Positions 1-7,598 of a DNA stretch of 14,874 bases are shown one piece after another. The translations under genes were made by a program, and so were the position numbers. The notes under the pieces were generated by a model. The model saw only the letters and a list, made by a program, of their open reading frames with translations, did not search any database and was not told where the DNA came from. Origin of the DNA: Opitutia bacterium. Its GTDB lineage: Bacteria; Verrucomicrobiota; Verrucomicrobiia; Opitutales; Seribacteraceae. Position 1 is the first letter of the stretch, and the number at the start of each line of letters is the position of its first letter. The stretch lies in the NCBI GenBank assembly GCA_002692605.1, contig NZLE01000126.1:1-14874 (forward strand), given 5' to 3'.

Positions 1-1315
1 AAGCGGCCTCCGAATCCAAACGGATCAAATCCCTGTTGCACTTCGGGCAATCCCTTGGAAACACATAGGCTTCCGAGGATTCGCTTCGCTTCGTAAGCAC
101 CACTTCCAAAACCTGAGGTATGATTTCTCCGGCCTTTTCAACGATTACGGAATCCCCGATCCTGATGTCCTTTCGGGCAATTTCATCCGAATTGTGAAGG
201 CTCGCTCGGGAAACGATGGTGCCAGCCAATTGAACCGGACGCAAACAAGCCACGGGAGTGACGGCACCCGTTCGACCAACCTGAACAACAATATCCTCCA
301 GCAGGGTTTCCTGTCTCTCGGATTCGAATTTATAGGCGATTGCCCAACGCGGAGATTTTGCGGTGTGCCCGGCTTGTTTCTGCATGGCAAAGGAATCAAG
401 CTTAACCACAGCCCCATCCGTTGGATATTCGTATCCATGCCTCAATTCATCAAGTTCGAGAATGGCCGACCAAGCATCTTTCGCCGAATCAACCCGTTTG
501 AAAAATTCCACCACTGGCATGCCCCATTTCTCCAAATCTTGATGAAAGGAGGTTAGCGATTCGAAATGATCCTCGGGGACACAACCACCCAGACCATAAA
601 GCACAATTTCGAGTTTTCGCTCCATGGCCTCCTTTGGATCGAGAAGTTTAACCGTACCTGAAGCGAGGTTTCTCGGATTCGCATAGAGAGCCAAAGAAGA
701 TTTCTCACGGGTTTCGTTAATCCTCAAAAACTCCGAATGGCTCATATAAATCTCGCCTCTGATTTCGATCAAAGAGGGTAGGTTGGGGAAATCGATTGAG
801 CGGGGGAGGGCTTCTATATGTTGAATGTTTTGAGTGATGACATCCCCTTCCACTCCGTTCCCCCGGGTTACCGCAGATCGAAGAAGACCATTTTCATAAG
901 TTAGGGAAACGGCCACTCCGTCAATTTTGGGCTCCACCACATAGGGCAAGGAATCGGCTCCGAAAATTCTTCTTAACCGGGCGTCGAACTCGAGAAACTC
1001 GGCTTCGTCATAAGTGTTATCGAGGCTAAGCATCGGCAACATATGACGACGACTCTCAAATTCCTCGAGACGGTCGTCTCCAACCAGAGGGGTAGGTTCC
1101 CTTGCGGATTCTCCGAGTTCGTCATTCCCTTTTGAAAAAAGGCCCAAGGGATCCAGTTCAACCTGCAGAGCCTCCATCTCCCGCTTGAGCTTGTCATATT
1201 CCTGATCGGAAATGGTCGGTTGAGAGAGTTTGTAGTAAAGTCGGTCGTGCTCTGAAATTTGACGACGAAGTTCTTCAAGAGTACGGTGAGCTTTGCTGGA
1301 ATCCTCTTTTTTCAT
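1..1315 (-). CDS. ligA: NAD-dependent DNA ligase LigA, C-terminus cut by window edge
   Basis: Seals nicks in duplex DNA using NAD+ during replication and repair in the cytoplasm. The 438 visible residues start at an ATG (1315-1313). They contain the Ia domain with HDRLYY (about residues 23-28), the PMLSLDNTYDE motif (about 94-104) and the adenylation motif EPKIDG, whose K130 is the expected AMP-accepting lysine. Further along come RGEIYM, NPRNLASGTVKLLD, TDGAVVK and the OB-fold segment with VGRTGAVTPVA. The visible part ends in the first half of the four-Cys zinc finger (CPKC). The rest of the finger, the HhH domain and the BRCT domain lie outside the window. The start overlaps the stop of the upstream PLP enzyme (ATGA), so translational coupling is likely. 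No Shine-Dalgarno sequence precedes the ATG. Identity is near certain because motif order and spacing match the family. Confidence 0.97.
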   Translation of the reverse strand, partial: MKKEDSSKAHRTLEELRRQISEHDRLYYKLSQPTISDQEYDKLKREMEALQVELDPLGLFSKGNDELGESAREPTPLVGDDRLEEFESRRHMLPMLSLDNTYDEAEFLEFDARLRRIFGADSLPYVVEPKIDGVAVSLTYENGLLRSAVTRGNGVEGDVITQNIQHIEALPRSIDFPNLPSLIEIRGEIYMSHSEFLRINETREKSSLALYANPRNLASGTVKLLDPKEAMERKLEIVLYGLGGCVPEDHFESLTSFHQDLEKWGMPVVEFFKRVDSAKDAWSAILELDELRHGYEYPTDGAVVKLDSFAMQKQAGHTAKSPRWAIAYKFESERQETLLEDIVVQVGRTGAVTPVACLRPVQLAGTIVSRASLHNSDEIARKDIRIGDSVIVEKAGEIIPQVLEVVLTKRSESSEAYVFPRDCPKCNRDLIRLDSEAA

Positions 1316-2451
1316 GCCAAGGACCGAATTGCCTCGGACATTCTCCCCAAAGCTTCCTGCAGAAGATCCCTCGAGCAACCCAAGTTCATGCGAAGGAAAC
1401 CAGGAGCCCCAAAATCACGACCATCGGACAGACCGACTCCATGGTCCTCGAAAAAAACCTGCGGGCAGGGAACGCGAAGCTCCCGGGCATCGATCCAAAG
1501 AAGATAGGTCGCTTCCGGTGAGTAGGGGATCAAACCATCCATAGCATTTAGTTTGGATAAGGCGAATTCGCGGTTTCCCCTAAGATAATCAAGTAGCTGA
1601 ATCCTCCATTTTTCTCCGTGACGAAACGCGGCTTCGGTCAACGAAAAGCTCATGGCGGGAGGGTCCGGAACAATTCCGGCCATTGCCCGCTTGAACTTCC
1701 TTCTCAATTCACCGTTCGAAATAATCGCAAAGGAGCAGCCAAAGCCAGGAAGATTGAAGGTCTTGCTGGGAGCCATAAGGGTGATGGTGCGGTCAGCGAT
1801 ATCCTTACCAAGGGAAGCCATCGGCTGGTGCGTCAAACCCGGCTCAAGCAAAAGATCGCAATGAATTTCATCCGAGCAAAGCACGAGTTCTCGATCGAGA
1901 ATCCATTGGGCCAACCTTTCGAGTTCGGCTTGTCGGTAAGCCGTGCCCACGGGATTGTGGGGATGGCAAAGCATAAAGAGATCATTGGGAGAGGTTCCCA
2001 ATTCATTAAGGGCAGCGAAGTCTATGGTAAACCTGCCGTTTTCCAGAATCATGGGAAGTTTTGAGCAAGTCAGCCCGAAATGACCGGGAGCGGTCAGAAA
2101 AGGGGGGTAAATCGGAACTTGCGTAATGGCTTGATTGGAATCCTCGAACACTCGGCAACAGACGTTTAGTGCGCAAACCATCCCCGGCAACCAAAGCAAC
2201 CAGTGTTTTTCCAATTCCCAGGCGTACTGAGTCTTCGATCGTTCGATTACCGCATCCACGAGGGAGCTAGGGCAGACGCCATAACCGTAATTACCGAACT
2301 CTCCCGCTTCGGTGGCGACCCGAATGACTTCTTCGGGCGAACGAAAATCCATATCCGCAACCCATAAGGGAAGAATGTCCTTTCCTTCATATTTCCCCCA
2401 CTTGAGCGAATTTCGCCCGATTCGGTTCGGAATGTCTTCAAACAAATCCAT
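1312..2451 (-). CDS. PatB/MalY-type PLP-dependent C-S lyase (aminotransferase fold I)
   Basis: Fold-type I PLP enzyme of the MalY/PatB branch, which usually cleaves C-S bonds of cystathionine or cysteine conjugates; annotations also call it cystathionine beta-lyase or class I/II aminotransferase. Numbered from the ATG at 2451, the 379-residue protein has the family N-terminus LPLWVADMDF (27-36) and CHPHNPVG, with N166 expected to contact PLP. It also has SDEIHCDL with D194 facing the pyridine nitrogen, APSKTFNLPG with the Schiff-base lysine K230, and R354 in FLRMNLGCSR for the substrate carboxylate. Nothing catalytic looks lost. A TTG five codons upstream is also open, but the MDLFEDIPNR start fits the family better. 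The stop overlaps the ligA start by 4 nt, and the beta-barrel gene ends 36 nt upstream. The substrate cannot be read from sequence, and an aminotransferase activity is the main alternative. Confidence 0.9.
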   Translation of the reverse strand: MDLFEDIPNRIGRNSLKWGKYEGKDILPLWVADMDFRSPEEVIRVATEAGEFGNYGYGVCPSSLVDAVIERSKTQYAWELEKHWLLWLPGMVCALNVCCRVFEDSNQAITQVPIYPPFLTAPGHFGLTCSKLPMILENGRFTIDFAALNELGTSPNDLFMLCHPHNPVGTAYRQAELERLAQWILDRELVLCSDEIHCDLLLEPGLTHQPMASLGKDIADRTITLMAPSKTFNLPGFGCSFAIISNGELRRKFKRAMAGIVPDPPAMSFSLTEAAFRHGEKWRIQLLDYLRGNREFALSKLNAMDGLIPYSPEATYLLWIDARELRVPCPQVFFEDHGVGLSDGRDFGAPGFLRMNLGCSRDLLQEALGRMSEAIRSLA

Positions 2452-2487
2452 GCCCACCACAACCAATACCCAAAAGCGCTTTGCAAT

Positions 2488-3096
2488 TCAGCGCCAGGAA
2501 TAAAAATAGTTCAGGGAAAGGTAATCGATTTCATGGTTGAAAGTGTAATCATAATCAATGGCCACGCCGTGCGTTTCGTTGATCCACCAAGTTACCCCCA
2601 CGCCAACGCTGAAATCGGTATGAGAAAAATCTTTCCACAAGCCAAAGAAACTACCGCCGAGATCCAGGGAAAGAAATTCCGTAAAGGCCACTTCGGTCCC
2701 ACCAAGAAGAGTCCAACTCATACCGTCGTCCCCTAAAACCATATCGCTTGCATCATTCAAATACCCGACTCCGAGGCCCGCATAGGGATTGAATAGCGCG
2801 GCAGCGCTGTGAATGTCGTTAAAGTGCAAGAGGTAATTCAAATCGAGACTCCACAGGGAGTGCTTCAACGCATTGTCCTCCAAATTGCCGTATTTGTAGG
2901 AAAGAGCGAAATCGGACGAATCACTCGCAGGACTACTCGCGGACAAGCTCAAACCTTCTCCGCTTAGGTCCGTGACGTCTCCACCTCCGGCCTTAAACAA
3001 TCCAAAACCAAGAAAATATTCGCTTAGGCGTGACTTGGCGCCAAGGGGCAAGGAAACGCATAAGAGAAAAATGAAAGTTCGGCTGATGATTTTCAT
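2488..3096 (-). CDS. small outer-membrane beta-barrel protein (OmpA/OmpW-like fold)
   Basis: A 202-residue exported protein of unknown specific role. An N-terminal signal peptide is clear: MKIISR, then the hydrophobic FIFLLCVSLPLG, with probable cleavage near residue 20. The mature part alternates polar and hydrophobic residues in strand-length runs, for example FALSYKYG, LWSLDLNYLLHF, PYAGLGVGYL, LSLDLGGSFF and FSVGVGVTWWI. It ends with aromatic-rich strands and a terminal ...YFYSWR. This size and pattern fit an eight-strand outer-membrane barrel. Length, signal and aromatic girdle support the fold, but I recognise no named family. It lies 84 nt after the MFS gene and 36 nt before the PLP enzyme in the same direction. 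The ATG at 3096 lacks a Shine-Dalgarno sequence. A soluble periplasmic beta protein is the alternative. Confidence 0.75.
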   Translation of the reverse strand: MKIISRTFIFLLCVSLPLGAKSRLSEYFLGFGLFKAGGGDVTDLSGEGLSLSASSPASDSSDFALSYKYGNLEDNALKHSLWSLDLNYLLHFNDIHSAAALFNPYAGLGVGYLNDASDMVLGDDGMSWTLLGGTEVAFTEFLSLDLGGSFFGLWKDFSHTDFSVGVGVTWWINETHGVAIDYDYTFNHEIDYLSLNYFYSWR

Positions 3097-3180
3097 AATG
3101 TGGGTCGGTCCGTGGTGGTTTCGTTCTTAAATTAGATTGAATACGAAGCTAGGGCAGGTAAAAAGAATTTTCAATCCCCT
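3097..3180 (-). promoter_or_regulatory. 84-nt intergenic gap, possible weak promoter for the barrel gene
   Basis: Non-coding gap between the MFS stop and the barrel start. On the minus strand a TTGAAA (3174-3169) is followed 17 nt later by TAGCTT (3151-3146), which is a good -35 but a poor -10. No hairpin followed by a T run is visible, so read-through from the MFS gene is also possible. Very tentative. Confidence 0.2.
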
Positions 3181-4380
3181 TCAGCTTGAATCTGAAAATC
3201 GGGAATGCTTGAGCGTAGTTCCAAAAAGAAGTGTGGCGAAGAGAATAAAAGCCGCGGAGAGTATGGATACTCCGGAGAAATCCAGATACTGCACCAAGGC
3301 ATAACCCATGAAAGGGGCGGTCGCCCCTCTAATTCCAGTGAATGACATATGCACTCCCATATATTCGGATTCTCTGCCGGGAGGCGAAATTTTGGTGACC
3401 CAAAGATTCCAAGCGAGGCTTGCTCCACCCATTGCGACTCCTGCCAAAGCGGCTCCGAGCGCAACGCCCCAAAAGCCGGGCGCATTGAAATACACTAGGA
3501 TCGAGGTAAGCATGAAGAAGTTTATGAAGATTCGAAATCTCATAAAGTGCATGCGGTCAAAGAGCTTTCCCCAAAACAAGCTCCCTATTATCTTAAAAAG
3601 GAAAAAAATCCCAACGCCGACTAGGGCAATCTCCGCATTGGATAAGGCAAGACCCTGCTCGTCAGCAAGATATTCGACTCGCAGAGGAAAGGTCATGATG
3701 GCTCCAAATCCAAGAATCATCCAAGCGATGAGAATTTTTCCGAATAATGCATCTTCCTTGGGAACGCGCCAGAGACTGACGAGATTATTGAGTACACCGA
3801 TCTTTTCTCCGGTTCGATGGACCGGAGGCATGAAAAAATGAATGGCCGAGCAGAAAAAAGCGGAAAATGACATGCACCACAGGATCAGGCGGTAATCACT
3901 CTCAGGGGTATCCATGTATTTTCCAAAAAGCAGAGAGGTCACGATGCCTCCAATCGTACTCGCGACCAAAGCGCAGGAAACTCGGAATCCACGATCCCTT
4001 TTTGAGTATAAGGATGAATACACCCCAATCATGAGACTGGGTACCTGAGACAGGAAAACCTGAGCCATGAGCATGAGAAATGCAAAGGCAAGAACTCCGC
4101 TTACCCAGGAGGAGATCAAGATAAAAACACCGCTCAGAAGCATGTAGATCGCGCATTTCATAGGCTCCGAAGCCCTTGAGTTACTCCACATGGCAACCAG
4201 CAAACTGGTCGCAAGAAGACCGATCGAACCGCCTGCTGCAATCAATCCCTTGCAATAATCAGGAGCATCGAAGTACCGAATGCAAATCAGCAGGACAAAG
4301 ACGCCAAAACTCGATTCCAGAATGCCGAGAAACAAGCCACGACTCAGATCAAGACGGAACAAAGGGGCGGAACTTTTCAT
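3181..4380 (-). CDS. major facilitator superfamily (MFS) transporter, 12 TM
   Basis: Inner-membrane permease of about 399 residues, the usual MFS length. Twelve hydrophobic segments can be counted, roughly at residues 15-34, 45-65, 78-94, 95-116, 135-153, 166-185, 216-234, 251-271, 281-298, 304-323, 343-364 and 368-388. A central hydrophilic loop (about 186-215) separates the two halves. The second half has GKLFDRMHFMRFR after TM8, matching MFS motif A (G-x-L-x-D-R). The first-half copy (SNSRASEPMK) is degenerate. The substrate cannot be deduced. I chose the ATG at 4380; a GTG two codons upstream (4386) is equally possible, and neither has a Shine-Dalgarno sequence. The channel gene ends about 35 nt upstream, so the two are probably cotranscribed. 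Confidence 0.88.
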   Translation of the reverse strand: MKSSAPLFRLDLSRGLFLGILESSFGVFVLLICIRYFDAPDYCKGLIAAGGSIGLLATSLLVAMWSNSRASEPMKCAIYMLLSGVFILISSWVSGVLAFAFLMLMAQVFLSQVPSLMIGVYSSLYSKRDRGFRVSCALVASTIGGIVTSLLFGKYMDTPESDYRLILWCMSFSAFFCSAIHFFMPPVHRTGEKIGVLNNLVSLWRVPKEDALFGKILIAWMILGFGAIMTFPLRVEYLADEQGLALSNAEIALVGVGIFFLFKIIGSLFWGKLFDRMHFMRFRIFINFFMLTSILVYFNAPGFWGVALGAALAGVAMGGASLAWNLWVTKISPPGRESEYMGVHMSFTGIRGATAPFMGYALVQYLDFSGVSILSAAFILFATLLFGTTLKHSRFSDSS

Positions 4381-4415
4381 TTCCACTTGCGGGGAGGTGA
4401 GTTCGGAAGCGAAGG

Positions 4416-6110
4416 TCAGGAGGGGCAGAACTTCACTTCAAATGCCTTCTCCGCGGCCTCATCTCCGATGAGGATGATTTCTCCGTCTTCTGAAAATTGA
4501 TGTTCGGGAGAGGGAGTTATCACCGTACCCGTATCCCCTTTGATTGCGACAATGCTGCACCCGGTCTTTTCGCGAATCTTACAGTCACTTAACTTGACTC
4601 CAACCAAGGATTTTGGGGTCTTTTGACTGAAAACGTCCAGACCCTCCGTAACCATCAGAATTTCGGCGCGGTTCAGCAAATTGAAAATCGTATTCGCTCC
4701 CATGTGGTCCTGAGACATCACGAAGTCCGCTCCTGCTCGATGCAGAGGTTCGACGTTCCGGTGAAGAAAGGCTCGGGTAATGATCTGAATGTCAGGCCTC
4801 AGCTTCCGGCAATAGATGGTCAGATAGATATTGCTCTCATCGTTATGACTCGTGATTACCACGGCAGGAGCCTTGTTGATGCCGGCTCGATCCAGGACAG
4901 CTTTATCGGAAGCATCCCCGTGAATGGAATTCTGGACCATACCGGCTTTCCTTTCATCGGACTCGATCACGCGGTACGGAACGTTCATCTCGGACAAGGT
5001 CTTGGCCGTCTCCCTGCCCACACGACCGGCTCCGATAATGATGACGGGGGCATTATTGTGAGTGAATCCGCTGAAAGCCTTGTCATACTTGTTGAAGTTG
5101 GCTTCCATGCCGGCCATCAGCAGAACCGTATGGTTATTCAGCATCGCATTGGGCTCGGGCAGTTCAAAATGACCACGCTCCCACATACCCACCACGTTCA
5201 CTCCGTACTCTTCCCTAAGGTTCGCATCCTTCAGCTCTTTTCCCACCAAGGGAGTACCGTGAATCGTGGCTTCGGCGATCAGGACTTCGTCAAACCTACC
5301 GATCAAGTGAGTGTTGTTGTCGGTGCAGCTTATTCTGCGAGCCAGAAAGCTTCCCATTTGCTTGGCCGTTCTGATGACGTGATTGGCTCCCGCCAAGGAA
5401 AGGATGTCTTCGGAGGTTTCACGATTGCAAGTTCCGACTATGGTCAGATTCGGAGATGCATCCCTTGCCCGAAAGGCGATATTTACGTTTCGAATGTCGT
5501 CATCCGTAGCAACCACCATTTCCGCATCCGCAATTCCAGCATTCTCGAAAGTGTCGGATTCGTCCAGGTTGCCGAGCATCACGGGTATGTCCATATCGTG
5601 CAGGCGGAGGGCCTCCTTCATCGTTTCAACCACAAGCACGAACGGGTAGCCGAATTGGGTCAATTTATCCATGAGAGCATGACTGATCGAGTCATAGTTT
5701 GTGATTATGACGTGCTTTTGTTCCGTTGGTTCGAATTTCCTAGGTACGCGGGCTCCGGTTTGGTACTCCATGAAAGGCTTGTAAAGAAATTCCATGAAGA
5801 CAAACGGAAGTACGATAAATAGGTAAAAAACCCCCGTGAACATGACCGCCATAGAGAACAACCTTCCGGCATTGCCCGTAAAAACAATATCGCCGTAACC
5901 CAAAGTGGACATGGTGGTCAGTACCCAGTAAAGAGCTTCCGGCCAAGGAACGTAGGCATCCCGTTCCACCGACATAAGTTCGCGATAGAAGTGCATGTAG
6001 AGACAAACGAAAGCAACCAAGACCAAGGCAAAGCGAAAAAAGCGGGCTAGGTTCTTTCTTTTGTTCCGTTGCTTGTAGACGGAGGGAATGGACTTAATGA
6101 CTTCTTTCAC
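4416..6110 (-). CDS. two-TM potassium channel with tandem RCK (TrkA_N/TrkA_C) domains, GsuK-like architecture
   Basis: Putative ligand-gated K+ channel of 564 residues. TM1 spans about 23-42. The pore helix and selectivity filter contain TTMSTLGYGD (65-74), and TM2 spans about 84-110. Two complete RCK units follow: RCK_N about 132-245 with RCK_C about 265-335, then RCK_N about 355-475 with RCK_C about 485-560. The second Rossmann fold has a canonical glycine loop (IIIGAGRVG, 357-365) and an acidic residue at the end of beta2 (VIESD). The first has ITNYDSISH instead, so its dinucleotide-binding loop is degenerate. Membrane channels with two cytosolic RCK units per chain are known from GsuK of Geobacter. 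Start is GTG at 6110; an in-frame stop lies three codons upstream and the next Met is within TM1. It heads the minus-strand gene series. The ion-channel role is well supported, the gating ligand unknown. Confidence 0.93.
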   Translation of the reverse strand: MKEVIKSIPSVYKQRNKRKNLARFFRFALVLVAFVCLYMHFYRELMSVERDAYVPWPEALYWVLTTMSTLGYGDIVFTGNAGRLFSMAVMFTGVFYLFIVLPFVFMEFLYKPFMEYQTGARVPRKFEPTEQKHVIITNYDSISHALMDKLTQFGYPFVLVVETMKEALRLHDMDIPVMLGNLDESDTFENAGIADAEMVVATDDDIRNVNIAFRARDASPNLTIVGTCNRETSEDILSLAGANHVIRTAKQMGSFLARRISCTDNNTHLIGRFDEVLIAEATIHGTPLVGKELKDANLREEYGVNVVGMWERGHFELPEPNAMLNNHTVLLMAGMEANFNKYDKAFSGFTHNNAPVIIIGAGRVGRETAKTLSEMNVPYRVIESDERKAGMVQNSIHGDASDKAVLDRAGINKAPAVVITSHNDESNIYLTIYCRKLRPDIQIITRAFLHRNVEPLHRAGADFVMSQDHMGANTIFNLLNRAEILMVTEGLDVFSQKTPKSLVGVKLSDCKIREKTGCSIVAIKGDTGTVITPSPEHQFSEDGEIILIGDEAAEKAFEVKFCPS

Positions 6111-6236
6111 AATTGATCACTTGAATGTAACTTATAATCACATTGGGGCGAGAATGTTTTGATTCAAGAAAAGAAACTGCGGATCTAATGTTTCTTTCGG
6201 GTTGATCGAATCAAAAAGATGCAAGAATAGTTTTGG
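6111..6236. promoter_or_regulatory. divergent intergenic region with an overlapping -10-like TTATAAT
   Basis: This region of 126 nt separates the channel (minus) from the propeller gene (plus). A perfect plus-strand TATAAT lies at 6133-6138. Because TTATAA is self-complementary, the minus strand reads TATAAG at the same place (6136-6131). No convincing -35 sits at 17 nt for either direction: the plus strand has TTGATC at 6113-6118, only 14 nt away. At 6219-6230 an ATG in the frame of the propeller gene runs CAA, GAA and then TAG. Promoter function is inferred only. Confidence 0.35.
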
Positions 6237-7598
6237 GTGCAGAACTCATCCTTACTTTTTCTCAGTCTTTGCCTCCAACTCGCAAATCCCACCGTTCAAT
6301 CCCAGGGTAACTCCCGCACCGTGGAGAACTCTCCGGGATGGCCGAGATTCAATGGTCCGAACGACAATGCGAAATCTCCTGAAAAAAATATTTTAAAGGT
6401 ATGGAAAAAGGGCGAACCCAAGGTATTGTGGGAAATACCCAAAGGGGAGGGTTATGCTTCCCCTGCCATCTCCGGAAAAATCCTCGTTCTTTTTCATCGG
6501 ACAAAGGGGATGGAAAGGATTGAGGGTATAAATGCCGTAGACGGAACTTCCCTTTGGTCTCACGAATACCCCGTTGAGTACGAGGACCGCTACGGATACT
6601 CAAGCGGTCCCAGAGCAAGCCCGGTGATCGATTCCGGATTCGTCTATGCCCATGGCGTGACCGCTTGGCTGACTTGCCTGGAACTTGAAACCGGAAAATT
6701 GGTTTGGTCGAGAGATCTTAAGAAGGAGTTCGACATTCCCGATTATTTTTTTGGCAAAGGGTCCAACCCTTTGGTTTTTCAAAGTCAGGTTATCCTGAAT
6801 CTTGGCGGGAAGGACAACGCCTGCGTAATCAGCCTCAACGCCAAGGACGGTTCCACTCGATGGATCACCAGAGATCAGTGGGGCGCGAGTTATTCCTCTC
6901 CCGTAATCGCCACGATCCAAGGTCAGGAAGTTTGCCTGGTCTTCGCCGGAGGAGAAAGCAGACCTCCGACCGGTGGGTTGCTCGTGATCGATCCCAGACA
7001 GGGAAAGACTTTGTCTCGCTTCCCTTGGCGCTCATCCAACTATGAGTCCGCCAATGCAGTGCCTCCCATACCTCTTGGCGGAAATCGGGTCTTTTTGTCC
7101 GAGTGTTATGAAAAAGGCGGTGTCATCCTCCAATTCACCGAAGACTTCCGCCCTGAAGTCATTTGGCGGGACTCCGCCATCAACCTGCACTGGATGACGC
7201 CCATCGAAACCAAGGGATTCCTGTATGGGGTTTCCGGAAGACACCAACGGGGAGCTGAAGTCTTTTGCCTGAACCTCAAGAGTTTGGAATTGGAATGGAA
7301 AGAACCCATTCACTGGATGGATTCCCTAATCGGTCGCGATCTTCGTTTGGAGCTCTTCCGAGCCTCCTTTCTACTTGTGGAAGGTAAATTTCTATGCTTA
7401 TCCGAACTTGGCTCTCTCGTTTGGGTGGATATGGACGAGCGAGGGTGGAAGGTAATCTCAAAGACGCAATTGTTCTTTGCCCCGGGAACCTGGACTTTGC
7501 CCGCATTGCACGGCGGATTGCTTTACGTGATGCAAAACGAGACAGACCGCCAATCCAAGTCGGGCCCACGCTTGATTTGTTACGATGTAAGGAAGTGA
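6237..7598 (+). CDS. exported PQQ-like beta-propeller repeat protein
   Basis: A 453-residue protein with a hydrophobic leader (SSLLFLSLCLQLA, residues 4-16), so probably exported to the periplasm. After it comes GWPRFNGPN (34-42), the N-terminal signature of the large planctomycete/verrucomicrobial PQQ-like propeller group. Blade repeats follow with the typical 'D/ETG-x-x-x-W' turn: INAVDGTSLW (98-107), LELETGKLVW (148-157), SLNAKDGSTRW (199-209), VIDPRQGKTL and CLNLKSLELEW. Such proteins usually act as scaffolds or resemble BamB; no PQQ-enzyme catalytic site is evident, and the function is unknown. The start is uncertain: GTG at 6237 is the first start after an in-frame TAG at 6228, it has no Shine-Dalgarno sequence, and the leader lacks the usual basic n-region. 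The stop TGA directly abuts the priA ATG. Confidence 0.87.
   Translation: MQNSSLLFLSLCLQLANPTVQSQGNSRTVENSPGWPRFNGPNDNAKSPEKNILKVWKKGEPKVLWEIPKGEGYASPAISGKILVLFHRTKGMERIEGINAVDGTSLWSHEYPVEYEDRYGYSSGPRASPVIDSGFVYAHGVTAWLTCLELETGKLVWSRDLKKEFDIPDYFFGKGSNPLVFQSQVILNLGGKDNACVISLNAKDGSTRWITRDQWGASYSSPVIATIQGQEVCLVFAGGESRPPTGGLLVIDPRQGKTLSRFPWRSSNYESANAVPPIPLGGNRVFLSECYEKGGVILQFTEDFRPEVIWRDSAINLHWMTPIETKGFLYGVSGRHQRGAEVFCLNLKSLELEWKEPIHWMDSLIGRDLRLELFRASFLLVEGKFLCLSELGSLVWVDMDERGWKVISKTQLFFAPGTWTLPALHGGLLYVMQNETDRQSKSGPRLICYDVRK

Noticed and set aside
4623..5822. 399-codon open frame on the plus strand opposite the channel gene
   Set aside because: It lies entirely antisense to a well-recognised channel. 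Its translation has no recognisable domain and is rich in His, Arg and Gln as expected of a shadow frame.
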